Source of the DNA: Cyanodermella asteris
Taxonomy: Eukaryota; Ascomycota; Lecanoromycetes; Ostropales; Stictidaceae
NCBI GenBank assembly: GCA_900618795.1
Contig: UYJD01000013.1
Span: 904,537 to 968,536, forward strand
Reading direction: 5' to 3'
Length of the DNA stretch: 64,000 bases
Part shown: positions 1 to 10,665 of the stretch, one piece after another
Layout: every line of letters begins with the position of its first letter
How positions within the stretch are numbered: position 1 is the first letter of the stretch
The notes under the pieces: generated by a model
Told to the model about the DNA's origin: nothing
Databases searched by the model: none
What the model saw: the letters and a program-made list of their open reading frames with translations, nothing else
Program-made: the position numbers and the translations under genes

Positions 1-1137
1 ATGACTCTGGTCGGATTTTCACATTGTGCAGAGGATTTCAGCAAAATCTCCCACGAGGTATGCAGGGCTTCGCTCGCTGCTCCATGCAGTACATTCTCCT
101 CTACTGGACCACATTGACGCAGTCGTTTGCTTGGGGTCAGTAGTTCACTTGGGAAGGCATCCATTGGGGTTGGCGAAGGGCATCTAGCACGAGCAGGTTG
201 CTTCGATATGAGGCCTTTTCGACCACTAAAAACTATGACGGCAGCTCTGACTAGGATGTGCAAGGTTGGCAGTGCGGATTAAATTGCTCTTGTCACGGGT
301 CGGGCCCGTTGTGAGCAAAGCTACTCAGCTCAGTTCAACATTGTTGTCTCTGCTTTAAAGTAGCGTGGTGATATGAGGACACCGTACCACTTCGATTTGA
401 AAGGACGGCCGATGCCGGCTATTCCCAATGGACTGGGGAACCCCGCTAGGCCGTGATAGCTCAACATGTCGTTCGGCAAGACAGAAATGGGCATCAGTCA
501 TGCCAAAGAGTAGAGTAGAGTGGGATTGCGTTTAACGGCGCAGCTGAAACGGCGGGGGTGTGCAGCGCAGCTTGTGGCTCCTGCTGTCAGACTGGGCAGC
601 GAAAGTGAGAAAAGCATGGCATTTGAGTCAAGCTGGGGCCACCAAAGTGCGTAATTGTTGCGCATCATGCTTGATCCGTCCAACAGCTTCATCCCAGCCC
701 TCCCACACTCTACCTGTCCGCCTTAAACTCTGCTGTCGCGCCTCCTTTTAATTGGAAGCTTGCCCAGTCACGCTGGTGTCACAGAAATTTCTGGCACTTG
801 CTCGTTGGCCGCCGTTGCCTACCACCATCCTGACCTGTTCTGTGCGCCCCTCGCGACTTTAAATCGGCATCACCAGCCCCTCCAGAACGAGCTTCTCCGC
901 ACCCTTGACCTCAGACACGCACGTAAACATCTCCACGACTCTGGTCTGGCAAGCGAACAACCGACTTCCTCGAGAGCATCAAAAACAGCCTGAAGCTGAA
1001 GCTTAGCCTGAGATCCCCCCGCCCTGCATCGTCACCAGACCCTTCCCGAACCCTCGAAACATTATCTTACCCTTCCACTTATCCACCGCTCGAACTTTAC
1101 CTTATCGAGAGGCTGAGGCTACATTGTGCCAGTCACA
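1..1137. other. 5' flank of the TPS1 gene, no gene seen
   Basis: I see no convincing coding region here; the short open frames lack recognisable protein character. The stretch just upstream of the trehalose synthase start is C/T-rich, as in fungal promoters and 5' UTRs. Two CCCCT pentamers (847-851 and 877-881) match the stress response element core known from yeast trehalose genes, but about two matches are expected by chance in a stretch of this length. Confidence 0.5.
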
Positions 1138-2836
1138 ATGCCGTCAAGTGAGCAAGCCGGGTCCGGCTTTGAGGGCCGTTTACTGCTCGTCTCCAATCGG
1201 TTGCCCATTACCATCAAGCGCTCAGACGATGGCTCATTTAGTTTGTCGATGTCATCCGGAGGCCTGGTCACCGGCTTGTCTGGCCTATCCAAGACAACTA
1301 CGTTTCAATGGTATGGCTGGCCAGGACTGGAGGTTCCCGAAGACGAGATCGGAAAGTTAAAGGGTCAGCTCAAGGACGAATTCAATGCCATTCCCATCTT
1401 CATCGACGACGCTCTAGCAGACAGACACTACAATGGCTTCTCCAACTCTATAATGTGGCCCTTGTTCCATTATCATCCGGGCGAGATCACCTTTGACGAA
1501 GGTGCATGGGACGCTTACAAGGAGACGAATCGCATATTCGCAAAGGCCATCGCCCAGGACGTCCAGGAAGGCGATTTAGTCTGGGTTCACGACTACCACT
1601 TGATGCTCCTGCCGCAGTACTTGCGAGAGGAACTCGGTGATCGCGTCAAGAACGTCAAGATTGGCTTCTTTCTTCATACTCCATTCCCGTCTTCCGAGAT
1701 CTACCGCATCCTCCCTGTTCGAAGAGAGATCTTGCTCGGGGTGCTCCACTGCGAACTGATCGGATTCCACACCTACGATTACGCCAGACACTTCCTTAGT
1801 AGCTGTAGCAGAATACTGGGTCTGGTAACCACACCGAATGGCATTCAATTCGAAGGCAAGACAGTCACCGTCGGCGCTTTTCCAATCGGTATCGATCCCG
1901 ACAAGTTCACCGCCGGACTCGAAAAGCCCAAGGTTCAAGAGCGCATTGCAGCTTTGCAGCGAAAGTTCCAGGGCGTCAAGTTGATCGTCGGCGTTGACCG
2001 CCTGGACTACATCAAGGGTGTCCCTCAGAAGCTGCACGCATTCGAGGTTTTTCTAACGGAGCATCCGGAATGGGTCGGCAAGGTCGTCCTGATCCAGGTC
2101 GCAGTCCCTTCTCGCCAGGACGTTGAGGAGTATCAGAACCTGCGTGCGGTCGTGAACGAGCTTGTGGGGCGCATCAACGGCAAGTTTGGTAAGGTTCAAC
2201 TGTCAACCCAAATATCCTGCCAAAGCTAATTGAATGCAGGCACCATTGAATTCATGCCCATCCACTTCATCCACCAGTCGGTCCCTTTCGATGAGCTCAT
2301 CGCTTTGTACGCCGTGTGTGATGCCTGTCTTGTCACCTCGACACGTGACGGTATGAATCTGGTCAGCTACGAATATATCGCGACGCAAAAGAAGAGACAT
2401 GGTGTCATGCTGCTGTCTGAGTTCACTGGCGCTGCGCAGTCACTGAACGGCTCGATAATCTTCAATCCATGGAATACCGAAGAGTTGGCTGCAGCTTTAC
2501 ATGAGGCTGTTACCATGAGCGACGAGCAGCGTAAGGCCAACTTTGAGAAGCTGGACAAGTACGTCCGCAAGTACACCAGGTATGTATCCAAGACTTCGTG
2601 CATGTAGCCCGTGCAAATACTAACAACATCTCAGTGCATTCTGGGGGCAGTCCTTTGTGACAGAACTCACGCGTGTCTCTTCAGAAACACAAGCTCTACA
2701 GATTAGGACTCTAGATGCTGGCACCGATAAGGCTCTGACAGAATCAGCGACAGACGGCCCAGGCGCCATGACTGACGGTCTCAATCACGGCAAGACGAAC
2801 GAGCTGCCAGACGACCCTGCTGTTACGCCTGCGTAG
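1138..2836 (+). CDS. TPS1: alpha,alpha-trehalose-phosphate synthase (UDP-forming), TPS1 type
   Basis: This enzyme makes trehalose-6-phosphate from UDP-glucose and glucose-6-phosphate in the cytosol, the first step of trehalose synthesis. Three exons are read as 1138-2188, 2240-2579 and 2635-2836. Both introns have GT-AG ends and matching phases, and the second carries a CTAAC branch site. The protein is about 530 aa. Glycosyltransferase family 20 motifs occur in order: SNRLPI near residue 25, WYGWPG, YHLMLLP, HTPFPSSEIYRILPVR, VDRLDYIKGVPQK, GTIEFMPIHF across the first splice, and TSTRDGMNLVSYEYIATQ. No phosphatase domain follows, so it is TPS1-like and not a bifunctional TPS2/TSL1 protein. 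The ATG at 1138 is the first in frame. The C-terminal 60 residues are polar and poorly conserved, as is usual in moulds. Confidence 0.95.
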
Positions 2837-3197
2837 AATGCATAGGATATCTTCCCGCCCTTTCATATTACACAAGCCACCGCAATTGCAAGCCCTTTGT
2901 TCTGCGACTGGAGAAGATAGGTCGAGCTCCACATGGCACGATCGCAGGATTACACAAAGTCGCGCGCACGGTCCTAGTGTGTGGTGGATTCGAAATGGAT
3001 CTGCATGATCGCAGGCTACTGAAGCACGGGCACATGAAGACTACAGGATATTTCGGTATTATTAGCATAAGACACAGGTCGCATGACTACACGACGCGAT
3101 GAGCTCAGCATGGCGAGGCGTTGAGGCATGTTGTAAAGACTAAATAGAAAACTGCACGTCCATGTCACACCTATCTGTCACCATATAAACTCATTCC
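2837..3197. other. 3' intergenic region between convergent genes
   Basis: This holds the 3' end of the trehalose synthase gene and of the low-complexity gene on the opposite strand. I see no open frame of note and no RNA gene. Confidence 0.5.
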
Positions 3198-4106
3198 TCA
3201 CTTCGCATTCTTACCCTTCTTGTTCTTCTTGACAGTCTTCGTGACAGCAATTTTCTCCTCCTCTTCGTCTTCGTCCGAGCTCTCCTTCTGAACCTCTCGC
3301 CTTTCCGTCGTTGTCGTGGTAGTCGTCTCCGTCTCCTCAACCTCCACACGCCTCATGGTCGTAGATGATGCCACCTCCCCAACACCCCAAGAAGGAACAG
3401 AATAGCGTTGAATGGGATGATTCCGATGCCACGCCGACGCGTACTGCGGATACGCACCGCCGTAATACGACGGATAGCCGTAAGTCGGCGTGGACGTGTC
3501 CTGCACCGCGGAAGCGGCACGCTGGAACCGGCGCGCAGACTCCTTGTGGTGCGAAAATCCCGCCGACGCAGCAGCAGCAGATTCGTTCCGGCTCGTGAGA
3601 GTCCGGGTCCTCCTGCTTGAGGTGGGCTTGACCAAAGCCACTTCTTTTTCTTCTGCTTCCTCTTCAGAGGAGGAGGAGGAGGAGGAGGAGGAAGAGGAAG
3701 ACGGTGGGGTCACCGGCTTTGGCTTGGATTTGAGGGCTTTGCGCTCCTTGCGCTGCTTTTCCTTCCTTTCCGTCTCGATCTTGAGTCGTTCGAGTTTGAG
3801 GCGTTCGAGCTCGAGCTCGTCTTCTTCGTCGTCTGTGACCTCGATCTCGATGGAGGTTTCCGGTGCGGCTGGAGGCCGGGGCTCGGGGTTCGGAGCTGCG
3901 TTTTTGCGGTTTACGTTGTTGAGGTTGCCTAGGTTGATATTCAGTCCGCTTGCTGGCTTGGGTTTTGGCTGCTTGTCCTTGCGGCGTTGCCTGCGGGCTT
4001 TGGAGCGAGGAGGATCTGGAGTGAAAGGATCGTCATGAGCATTAACCGGTCCGCTAGGGGCGCAGAACGCCTCGTTTGGTTGGTCACCGAGATCGTTCTC
4101 GCCCAT
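3198..4106 (-). CDS. disordered low-complexity protein, function unknown
   Basis: A 302-aa frame starting MGENDLGDQPNEAF and ending in a Lys/Asn-rich tail. I do not recognise a domain. It has a basic Arg/Lys-rich N-terminal third, an acidic and Leu/Glu/Arg-rich segment that could form a short coiled coil (about residues 90-130), a run of about 14 serines followed by glutamates, a Tyr/Gly/Pro patch (about 205-230), and a Thr/Glu-rich then Lys-rich end. The composition suggests an intrinsically disordered, probably nuclear protein, but that is inference from composition only. The antisense frame at 3490-4038 is also open, because Ser/Glu runs read as Glu/Ser runs on the other strand. I prefer this strand because it is longer and begins with a clean ATG. 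Confidence 0.6.
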   Translation of the reverse strand: MGENDLGDQPNEAFCAPSGPVNAHDDPFTPDPPRSKARRQRRKDKQPKPKPASGLNINLGNLNNVNRKNAAPNPEPRPPAAPETSIEIEVTDDEEDELELERLKLERLKIETERKEKQRKERKALKSKPKPVTPPSSSSSSSSSSSSEEEAEEKEVALVKPTSSRRTRTLTSRNESAAAASAGFSHHKESARRFQRAASAVQDTSTPTYGYPSYYGGAYPQYASAWHRNHPIQRYSVPSWGVGEVASSTTMRRVEVEETETTTTTTTERREVQKESSDEDEEEEKIAVTKTVKKNKKGKNAK

Positions 4107-5044
4107 TTCGGTAGTTTGAAGAAGGCTTGGCTAAGAAACAGTATTGAATTTTGGCAAGTCGTAATCGCTGCAGGGTCGTATCAGGGATATGGAGGGAGAA
4201 TTATGAGGAGAAAAGAATGGATTCGTGATATATGCTGGACGAGACAACGAGAAAAGGAGATGCGAGCACCTGATCGGAAACAGGCTGCAGCACGAGGAAA
4301 TTCTTGACAAAGATAACACATGATATCAAACAATACCCACGTCAAGGGAGCATCAGAGCTTCTTCCTGACAGGAATGCTAGGATTTGACATGCAGGACAG
4401 TAAAGAATGAATATGCTGCAATCAGCAGGTCTTATGCCCATGGTGCTAAGCTGACAGACAATACCAGTCAGAGCGACATCAAGGTCATGCACTGAGCTTT
4501 CTCGAGCTACTCGCATGATTTCATAATAACAAAGTACGGAATCACTGTCTTCAGATGCGCTGTGGCAAAACTCTCTTCCAAATTTGTCTGTGAAAAATGC
4601 AGGGGTGCTCGACTTGCGCCTCTGGACAGGGCCGGCAAGCATCATGCACTGCTATTTGATGCCCGTAACAGTTGGAGAAATAATCTGGCAATAAGGTGAT
4701 GATGAGTTAGACCAAGACGAGCAAGGTCGATTCCGTAGCTTGACGTGCATGCTTCGTGTCAAGCTTTACTGGAGCGGATCATCCCCGCCATGGCTCGGCA
4801 GATGTCCATGTACCGATGACCAGGGCCGTGCAACTTTCAACCAATTGAGTCCACACTCGCCCTTACAGACTGACACTTATTGACTTGTTTCCCATATCCG
4901 GTGGATCTTTTCATTTCCTTGTCTCTGTCATTCTTCGATTCGCCTCTGTAGGAACCCCATCACCGTTGAGTCGCTTCTCTGTGAACGGCATCTCCCCGCT
5001 ACCTCGGTACCTGCCGCATTCGGCAGTCTGTTCACCCTCACGCG
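4107..5044. other. divergent promoter region, low-complexity gene and acetoacetyl-CoA synthetase
   Basis: About 0.9 kb separates the starts of two divergently transcribed genes. The small open frames here overlap one another on both strands and show no recognisable protein. The last 150 bases before 5045 are C/T-rich, as expected of a fungal 5' leader. Confidence 0.45.
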
Positions 5045-7075
5045 ATGTCGGACCTCTTCGCTTCCAACCCAACACCAATCTGGACACATGCCAATCCTGA
5101 AAACACGGCAATCTCTAAGTATCGACGCCATGTCGAACAAAAATTCAATGTCAAGCTCAGAGACACGAAAGAGCTCCAGAAATGGAGCATCGCCCATCCT
5201 CAGGAGTTTCGGATCGATGTTTACAACTACACTGGAATTGTACCTGCTCTCCCGGCCAGCCAGAAAGTTGCCTACGATGCAAGCCTCAAGATGAGCCAAA
5301 ATCCGGTATTCTTCGAGGGTCACAGATTGAATTACGCGGAAAATATGCTGAACGGAAACCCCGACCCAGACGCCATCGCTTTGATTGGGTTGAGAGAAGG
5401 CGAGAGCCTGGAAGGAGATGCCGGCGAAAAGGTCACCCGGGCACAACTTCGCAGCAGGATGAAGGTCGTCGCGAGCGCACTCAAGAGATCGGGTATCAAA
5501 CAGGGTGACCGCGTTGCTGCTCTCGTATCCACCTCTGTGTGGGCTTCTGTACTGTTCCTTGCCACATCGAGTCTTGGGGCGATCTTCACTTGCATCAGTC
5601 CAGATCTGGGCAGCGAGGGATGCGTCTCACGGCTGGTACAGGTCTCTCCCAAGATTCTGTTTGTGGATGGCGACGTCACGTACAAGGGCAAGCGAAGCTC
5701 CACCGTGCCCAAGATTGATACCATATTGGCCCAGCTGAAGGTCAACCCGCTGCTTTACGTGATCCCGATCGTTGCGAAGCAGAGCAAGTATCCCGACATT
5801 GAGGCGTTCCTGTCAAAGGCGGTCAGTTTTGATGAGTTGGTCTTCAACCGGGTGCCATTCAATACTCCTTTAATGATCTGCTACTCCTCTGGCACGACAG
5901 GAGCTCCGAAGTGCATTGTTCATGCTCACGGACTGCTGCTTAACGTGAAGAGATCCGGAATCCAGAATGGTATGGGACCTCACGATGTAGTTTTGCAGTA
6001 TACAAGCACATCCTGGATCATGTTCTATACCAATAATGGACATCTTGCCGCCGGCGCGACCATCATTGCGTATGACGGCTCGCCCATGTACCCTGACGTC
6101 CGGCAGCTCATTCGAGTCCTCGAGAAGTTCAAGGTGACTTTTTTCGGCAGCAGTCCTCGCTATCTTGCCGAGCTTGAACAGAACAAAGTCGTCCCGAAAA
6201 AAGAGTTCAACCTCTCCGATCTCCGCATGGTCAACACTACTGGCGCTCCGTTGTCGCTCGATCAATATCACTGGTTCTACCGAAATTTCCCTTCAAGTGT
6301 TCACCTCAACAACAGCGCTGGTGGCACTGACTCTGCGACGACCTTCCTCGGTGCCGACACTGCCGGGCCTGTGCATCCCGGAGAACTCCAGATATCGGCT
6401 ATAGGAATCGATTCCGATGTTGCAGATCCCGTGACAGGTGCTTCGATAGCACATACCGGGGAACCTGGGGAGCTGGTGATCCGCAAGCCTTTCCCATCCA
6501 TGCCAGCCTTTTTCTGGGGAGACCAGGACGGCAAGATCTACAAGTCAGCATATTTTGAGCGTTTCGACAACGTCGACTGCTGGGCACAGCACGATTGGGT
6601 GGCTAAGAACCCCAAGACTGGGGGCTGGGTAATGACAGGTCGATCCGATGGTGTGTTGAACCCGTCTGGAATCAGGTTTGGATCTGGCGAGATCTATGCG
6701 ATCTCGGAAGGGCCTGACTTCAACGCTGAGATTGCTGAGACCCTCTGTGTTGGCCGGAGGAGACCGAGCGATCGGGATGAGCAGGTCTTCTTGTTTGTAC
6801 GCATGGCTGGCGGCAAGGTCTTCACGGAAGAATTGAAGCAGAAGTTGCGGAAAAGGATTGCCCAAGGGTTGAGCCCAAGGCATGTGCCTAAGTTCATACT
6901 TGAGGTGAAAGAGATTCCGACCACGATCAACGGCAAGAAGGTTGAAATTGCGGTCAAGAATATACTGAGTGGGAAAGATGTCAAGGCAAGCTCAACAGTA
7001 GCGAATCCGGGGGCTTTGGAGCAGTTCAAGAAGTACCGAGCTCTGGAAGCGGAGGCAAGGCGGCCGAAGCTGTGA
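5045..7075 (+). CDS. acetoacetyl-CoA synthetase (acetoacetate-CoA ligase)
   Basis: A single-exon 676-aa member of the acyl-CoA synthetase (ANL) superfamily. It activates acetoacetate with ATP and CoA, feeding ketone-body carbon into acetyl-CoA and sterol precursors in the cytosol. The AMP-binding P-loop YSSGTTGAPKCIVHAHG lies at about residues 280-296. The N-terminal WSIAHPQEFR-like block, the VNTTGAPL segment, the NSAGGTD motif and the C-terminal SGIRFGSGEIYAI and GKKVEIAVKNI blocks are all as in acetoacetyl-CoA synthetases, and differ from acetyl-CoA synthetase. The length matches the family (about 650-680 aa). The ATG at 5045 gives the conserved N-terminus. The neighbours are not leucine-catabolism genes, so context adds nothing. 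Confidence 0.95.
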   Translation: MSDLFASNPTPIWTHANPENTAISKYRRHVEQKFNVKLRDTKELQKWSIAHPQEFRIDVYNYTGIVPALPASQKVAYDASLKMSQNPVFFEGHRLNYAENMLNGNPDPDAIALIGLREGESLEGDAGEKVTRAQLRSRMKVVASALKRSGIKQGDRVAALVSTSVWASVLFLATSSLGAIFTCISPDLGSEGCVSRLVQVSPKILFVDGDVTYKGKRSSTVPKIDTILAQLKVNPLLYVIPIVAKQSKYPDIEAFLSKAVSFDELVFNRVPFNTPLMICYSSGTTGAPKCIVHAHGLLLNVKRSGIQNGMGPHDVVLQYTSTSWIMFYTNNGHLAAGATIIAYDGSPMYPDVRQLIRVLEKFKVTFFGSSPRYLAELEQNKVVPKKEFNLSDLRMVNTTGAPLSLDQYHWFYRNFPSSVHLNNSAGGTDSATTFLGADTAGPVHPGELQISAIGIDSDVADPVTGASIAHTGEPGELVIRKPFPSMPAFFWGDQDGKIYKSAYFERFDNVDCWAQHDWVAKNPKTGGWVMTGRSDGVLNPSGIRFGSGEIYAISEGPDFNAEIAETLCVGRRRPSDRDEQVFLFVRMAGGKVFTEELKQKLRKRIAQGLSPRHVPKFILEVKEIPTTINGKKVEIAVKNILSGKDVKASSTVANPGALEQFKKYRALEAEARRPKL

Positions 7076-7521
7076 AGCCGCACCTCGGTGACGAATCCAC
7101 GCCACATGATTGGACTATGTGACGGCGATTGCAGTATCCAAACCGTCATGAAGCCCGCATACTGTACTCGTGCATCGACTGCGGTCATGGACAAGAGCCA
7201 CCCCGAGACAGGCTGTGTCACGGTGAGTCGGCCGTTTTCTTTGGAAAGCAGCGCCCAGTGCATTCGATCCCACAAGCTTCAAAGCTGAGTCCTGAGATAG
7301 GCTCGAAACATCCGAAATGCAAAATCGCCTCAGCTTGCATCGGCAATATATCTACGCGGGCCTGGGTTCTTTGTTACTGCAGCATCTACACGCAGCTGCT
7401 ATTCTTGAATCCCTCACAGCGAAGATCGTTACGTGTGAAAGCTTCATACTCGAAGGATACAGCATATTGAAGAACACAAGTGACCGCTCTCAACCACGCA
7501 CTTACATCTTCGGTCTGCACC
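7076..7521. other. intergenic region, nothing recognised
   Basis: The tail of the synthetase transcript and the leader of the next gene. Short frames on the + strand overlap without a coherent product. Confidence 0.4.
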
Positions 7522-8235
7522 ATGTGCTACGCCCGCAAGGTCCGATACTATTGCGGCCACACCTCTCACGAGGTGACCAACCTCAGTACCCGCCACCTCT
7601 CCACCATGGACAACCACCACTACTGTCGCAAACGCCATATTTCCACTGACGAAGCACGAGGCTGGAGCTACGACAACTCAAGCTGCTTCGAAGGCTCCGT
7701 CAGGTGCAGCATCCTCCGGGCCTTTCCGCGTCAAGGACGCATATTGCTATACCCCCAGAACAACCATCGAATGGACTGCCCACGCTGTGCCTGGGTCCAT
7801 ATGGACAGTCATTTCCGTGCAGGCTACGGAAGTCACCACCGTTGGAGAGGCTGCCCGGACTGCGACAAGATCGCTTGCAAGTGGGATATCTCAAAGTACT
7901 ACGTCAGCGTTTTTTCGGTGGATGAGTCGACCAGGCGGTACACGATTTATCGTAGTGATCCGAGTTGGTACTCGTATCCGGCGCGGAGACATTCTTATGT
8001 CGAGCCGGTGGTGCGGGAGCGGCAGACGACGATCAGGGTTACGAATTCAGGGTCCAGTGCCCAGCGAGGCTATCTACCGGATGCTCCCGGATATGTGTAT
8101 GAGCGGCCACGCGGCAATTATGATTATTATGAGGACTTTGCCCGGCCGGTTTCGAGAGCGAGGAGTGTCAGTAGAGGTCGGGAACGAGTGAGGATTCTGA
8201 GGACGCAGACGACCGTGCGCGTTGGGGACCGGTGA
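7522..8235 (+). CDS. Cys/His-rich small protein, unknown function
   Basis: A 237-aa frame; the ATG at 7522 (MCYARKVRYYCGH) is preferred over an in-frame ATG 14 codons upstream because the Cys/His pattern starts there. Possible metal-binding pairs are MCY...YYCGH at the N-terminus, a CPRCAWVH block near residue 90 and GCPDCDKIAC near residue 115. The C-terminal half is rich in Arg, Tyr, Ser and Pro and looks disordered. Short fungal proteins beginning MCY...CGH are common in moulds and mostly uncharacterised, so this is probably one of them. I cannot assign a function, and a hidden intron is possible. Confidence 0.55.
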   Translation: MCYARKVRYYCGHTSHEVTNLSTRHLSTMDNHHYCRKRHISTDEARGWSYDNSSCFEGSVRCSILRAFPRQGRILLYPQNNHRMDCPRCAWVHMDSHFRAGYGSHHRWRGCPDCDKIACKWDISKYYVSVFSVDESTRRYTIYRSDPSWYSYPARRHSYVEPVVRERQTTIRVTNSGSSAQRGYLPDAPGYVYERPRGNYDYYEDFARPVSRARSVSRGRERVRILRTQTTVRVGDR

Positions 8236-8875
8236 CAGGTTTATGGCAGCACATGTGCAATTGGGTCAAGGCTTTGTATTCGCTACTTCTGGCTACGACG
8301 CAATAGATATGTTCATCAGTGGAGGGAGAATCTTTGTGTTCTCCATGAGATCATGCACGGTTCAGAATCCCGAAGCACTGGTGCTGGAACATTTCTCAAC
8401 GGTCAGTGTTGAGTGTGCACAGACTGTTGCCGGTCATGATTGGGACACATCCCACCAACGCCGGTGCGGTGCCGTGCTCACAGCGGACTCATATACCCCA
8501 ATGCTGAATCAGACTCAACACTCCGATTTGCGCATGCCGCATCACCAAGAACAGCCAGAATCCTGTCTCAGGTAAGTTACCAGAACCTCCTTTACGACGC
8601 AAAGCCTTCATGACAAGGAACCGATTCATTGCTGCCGATGACGGCCAACGCGACTCTTTGCAATTCTAGAATGAGTGTTCTATGTACATCATGTTTTCCT
8701 TTGTTTGGAAAGTTTTCATCAGTCTGGATCTAGTCTCGCAGTCCCTGTGTCGAGCCGGTCCCAAAGAAATACTTTAACCTGGCAGAGGCATGCATCATTG
8801 TGCTCATCATTAGGACGAGAGCTTCTCGGTGACTCGACAAAGGGATGATATATCTATGCAGAGTACGCCACTTAA
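8236..8875. other. intergenic region, nothing recognised
   Basis: No open frame, structured RNA or repeat that I can support on either strand. Confidence 0.4.
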
Positions 8876-9188
8876 ATGGAGCCGTCCGCCCACTTTGACG
8901 ATCAAAACCGCAGTATCGAGAGAAGGCCCTCTCATCTTGCTTTCGTAAACGTCTTGTCGTTGAAAGTTGTTGAGATCGAACTCTGTCAAAAACTAGCTGG
9001 CCTAGCTTTCTGCCACGAACCGTTTGCCAGCCGACGCTCCAGAAGCTCGGGCTTTGAAGACATCGTCGGCATCAATAGCTCCAGACATCGATTTCGAGAA
9101 AGGGTGAACCCACCGCTGCCATCTCCAAAAAGAATTATCTTTCCCGGCCCCAGCCCCAGAGTGCGTCAAGTTCCACCGAACGCGAAAT

Positions 9189-9599
9189 GTGCGTGTTGTC
9201 GGCATGCCTCTGGGGAAGGCTGCAACCACCAAGTCTACACGATTTATCTCGCGACCCTGCGAGACTACGGCCTGCGTGGGGGGTTACAAAGTTGTGTGGC
9301 ATGTGCTGGGCGTACGAAAAGGGGGATCTGGCGCCAAGGGGAAAAAGAGAGAGCGAGTACTGTGCAAATGATCCAGGAACCGGGTCGTGAGAGGGGAAAC
9401 GATCGATTGGTTTGCGGAGATGCACGGACGAGAGCGGGAACGTCAACGAGAGCGGCAGCGGGACGGGGCGCGAAGAGGGCGAGAATGTAAGAAAGAGTAG
9501 GAGCGGGAGCGACGGGAGCGAGATTGGAGGGAGCGGGAACGGGAGCGAGGACCACGAAGTCGACGACGCGGGCGCAAATTTCGCGGGTCAACGATGTAA
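9189..9599 (+). pseudogene. decayed or mis-modelled Arg/Glu-rich coding locus
   Basis: One + frame stays protein-like from 9189 to 9599 and is interrupted by two in-frame stops (TGA at 9369, TAG at 9498). The blocks on both sides of the second stop are made of Arg-Glu dipeptides (for example GRERERQRERQRD and ERERRERDWRERERERG), so both sides look like one former charged domain. No GT-AG intron of normal length that removes the stops is obvious. A different + frame beginning with an ATG at 8876 (204 codons, containing CACCRHASGEGC) overlaps this stretch, and I cannot exclude it. Most likely this is a broken or wrongly split nuclear-type charged protein gene. Confidence 0.35.
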
Positions 9600-9621
9600 G
9601 GAATAACGGGCCGAGGAGGGT

Positions 9622-10251
9622 TTGACAGCTGCTTGGAGGCGAGGCGGAACCGAAGCGGCGAGTGCGTATGTCGAGGAACTCGGAGGTTCGGGTCAGCTCG
9701 ACTCGGACTCGAAGAGCAGCCTCGACGATTGGCCAGCCGATGAGGAGCATGCACGCAGCGCAGACGGCCATGCCAGCAGTCGTCGGCATCGTCGGCCGGT
9801 CACACATGTCAACGACCGCGCAAGAAAACTCAGAGCTTCGAGAGCTTCCGAGAAGACGGTGCCAGAGTTGGAAGAGCCACAACGAGGAGGACGAGATGAG
9901 GACGATGCGCCGCGACAATCAAGGCGTTCTGACCGCTCAGGGCGTGACCACCACCACAGACACGAACCCAGATCGTACAGTCCAGAGCCTGAGCCTAGGC
10001 CACGTCATTCTCACAGGGCTGACAAGAAGAAAAATGAGACAGGCAAGTTGAGCAGCGTGAAGGATAAAAAGCCTCACACGACAGCCAAAAAGCGCGGCGA
10101 CAAAGTAGTGCTAGAACGAAGGAGGAATGAGCCAGTCTCAAAGCTGCGAATAGTTTCGCCGCCTGCAAGTCTTCGAAGTATGCCATCCCATTGCGAGTTT
10201 GCGAGGTCCACCACCCGGCGCCGAGCTCAAGGCCTAGCAAGACCAAGTTGA
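9622..10251 (+). CDS. charged, Arg/Ser-rich frame, probably an exon of the same locus
   Basis: About 200 codons are open with no early ATG; the frame opens with TTG, so on its own it can only be a downstream exon or a remnant. The product is basic and disordered: an Asp/Ser-rich start, then DRSGRDHHHRHEPRSYSP, a Pro-Glu repeat and Lys-rich stretches. This resembles RS-like or RNA-associated disordered regions only in composition. Its frame differs from that of the Arg/Glu-rich block just upstream, and the 22 bases between them cannot hold an intron. Function unknown. Confidence 0.35.
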   Translation: MTAAWRRGGTEAASAYVEELGGSGQLDSDSKSSLDDWPADEEHARSADGHASSRRHRRPVTHVNDRARKLRASRASEKTVPELEEPQRGGRDEDDAPRQSRRSDRSGRDHHHRHEPRSYSPEPEPRPRHSHRADKKKNETGKLSSVKDKKPHTTAKKRGDKVVLERRRNEPVSKLRIVSPPASLRSMPSHCEFARSTTRRRAQGLARPS

Positions 10252-10665
10252 ATTCGATTCGAACGGATGTGAGGGGAGGTCATGAGTTCACCACAAGGAT
10301 CTACCATCCCACCAAGACTTACCAGAGAAGGCTGTGAAAGCTGGGAGATGAAGATAGCATAAAAGTATGGTGTTGCGCTTGCTCAACGGCCGCGATGCCG
10401 CATAATTGATAAATGATTAACAGAATTGTATGTGTCATGGTTCGAGGACCACTGAAAAAGAGACGAAGAGACGACTGAGCCAGACCGTATTGCTGCGACT
10501 CCCTTGATGCTCGCTAAACCCGCGAGCGAAAGGAAAAGAGTGGCGAAGCGAACACAGATTTTGCGGAAATCACGCCGATGCCGGCGGCTGTTAGTAAACG
10601 AGATGACATTGTCTCGCTGGCTCAACTATCATCAAAGGTGGAATAGCATCACATCTCCCGCTCCA
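10252..10665. other. intergenic region, nothing recognised
   Basis: About 0.4 kb between the charged locus (+) and the 3' end of the amine oxidase gene (-). No coding signal was found. Confidence 0.4.

Noticed and set aside
847-881. Two CCCCT stress-element cores upstream of TPS1
   Set aside because: About two such pentamers are expected by chance in the flank, so they are mentioned only as part of the flank.
3490-4038. 182-codon + frame rich in Ser and Glu, antisense to the low-complexity gene
   Set aside because: Its Ser/Glu runs are the reverse reading of the opposite strand's Glu/Ser codons; the minus frame is longer and has a clean start.
9265-9918. 217-codon minus frame with hydrophobic stretches, antisense to the Arg-rich locus
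   Set aside because: Probably the shadow of repetitive Arg/Glu codons on the + strand; no family features.
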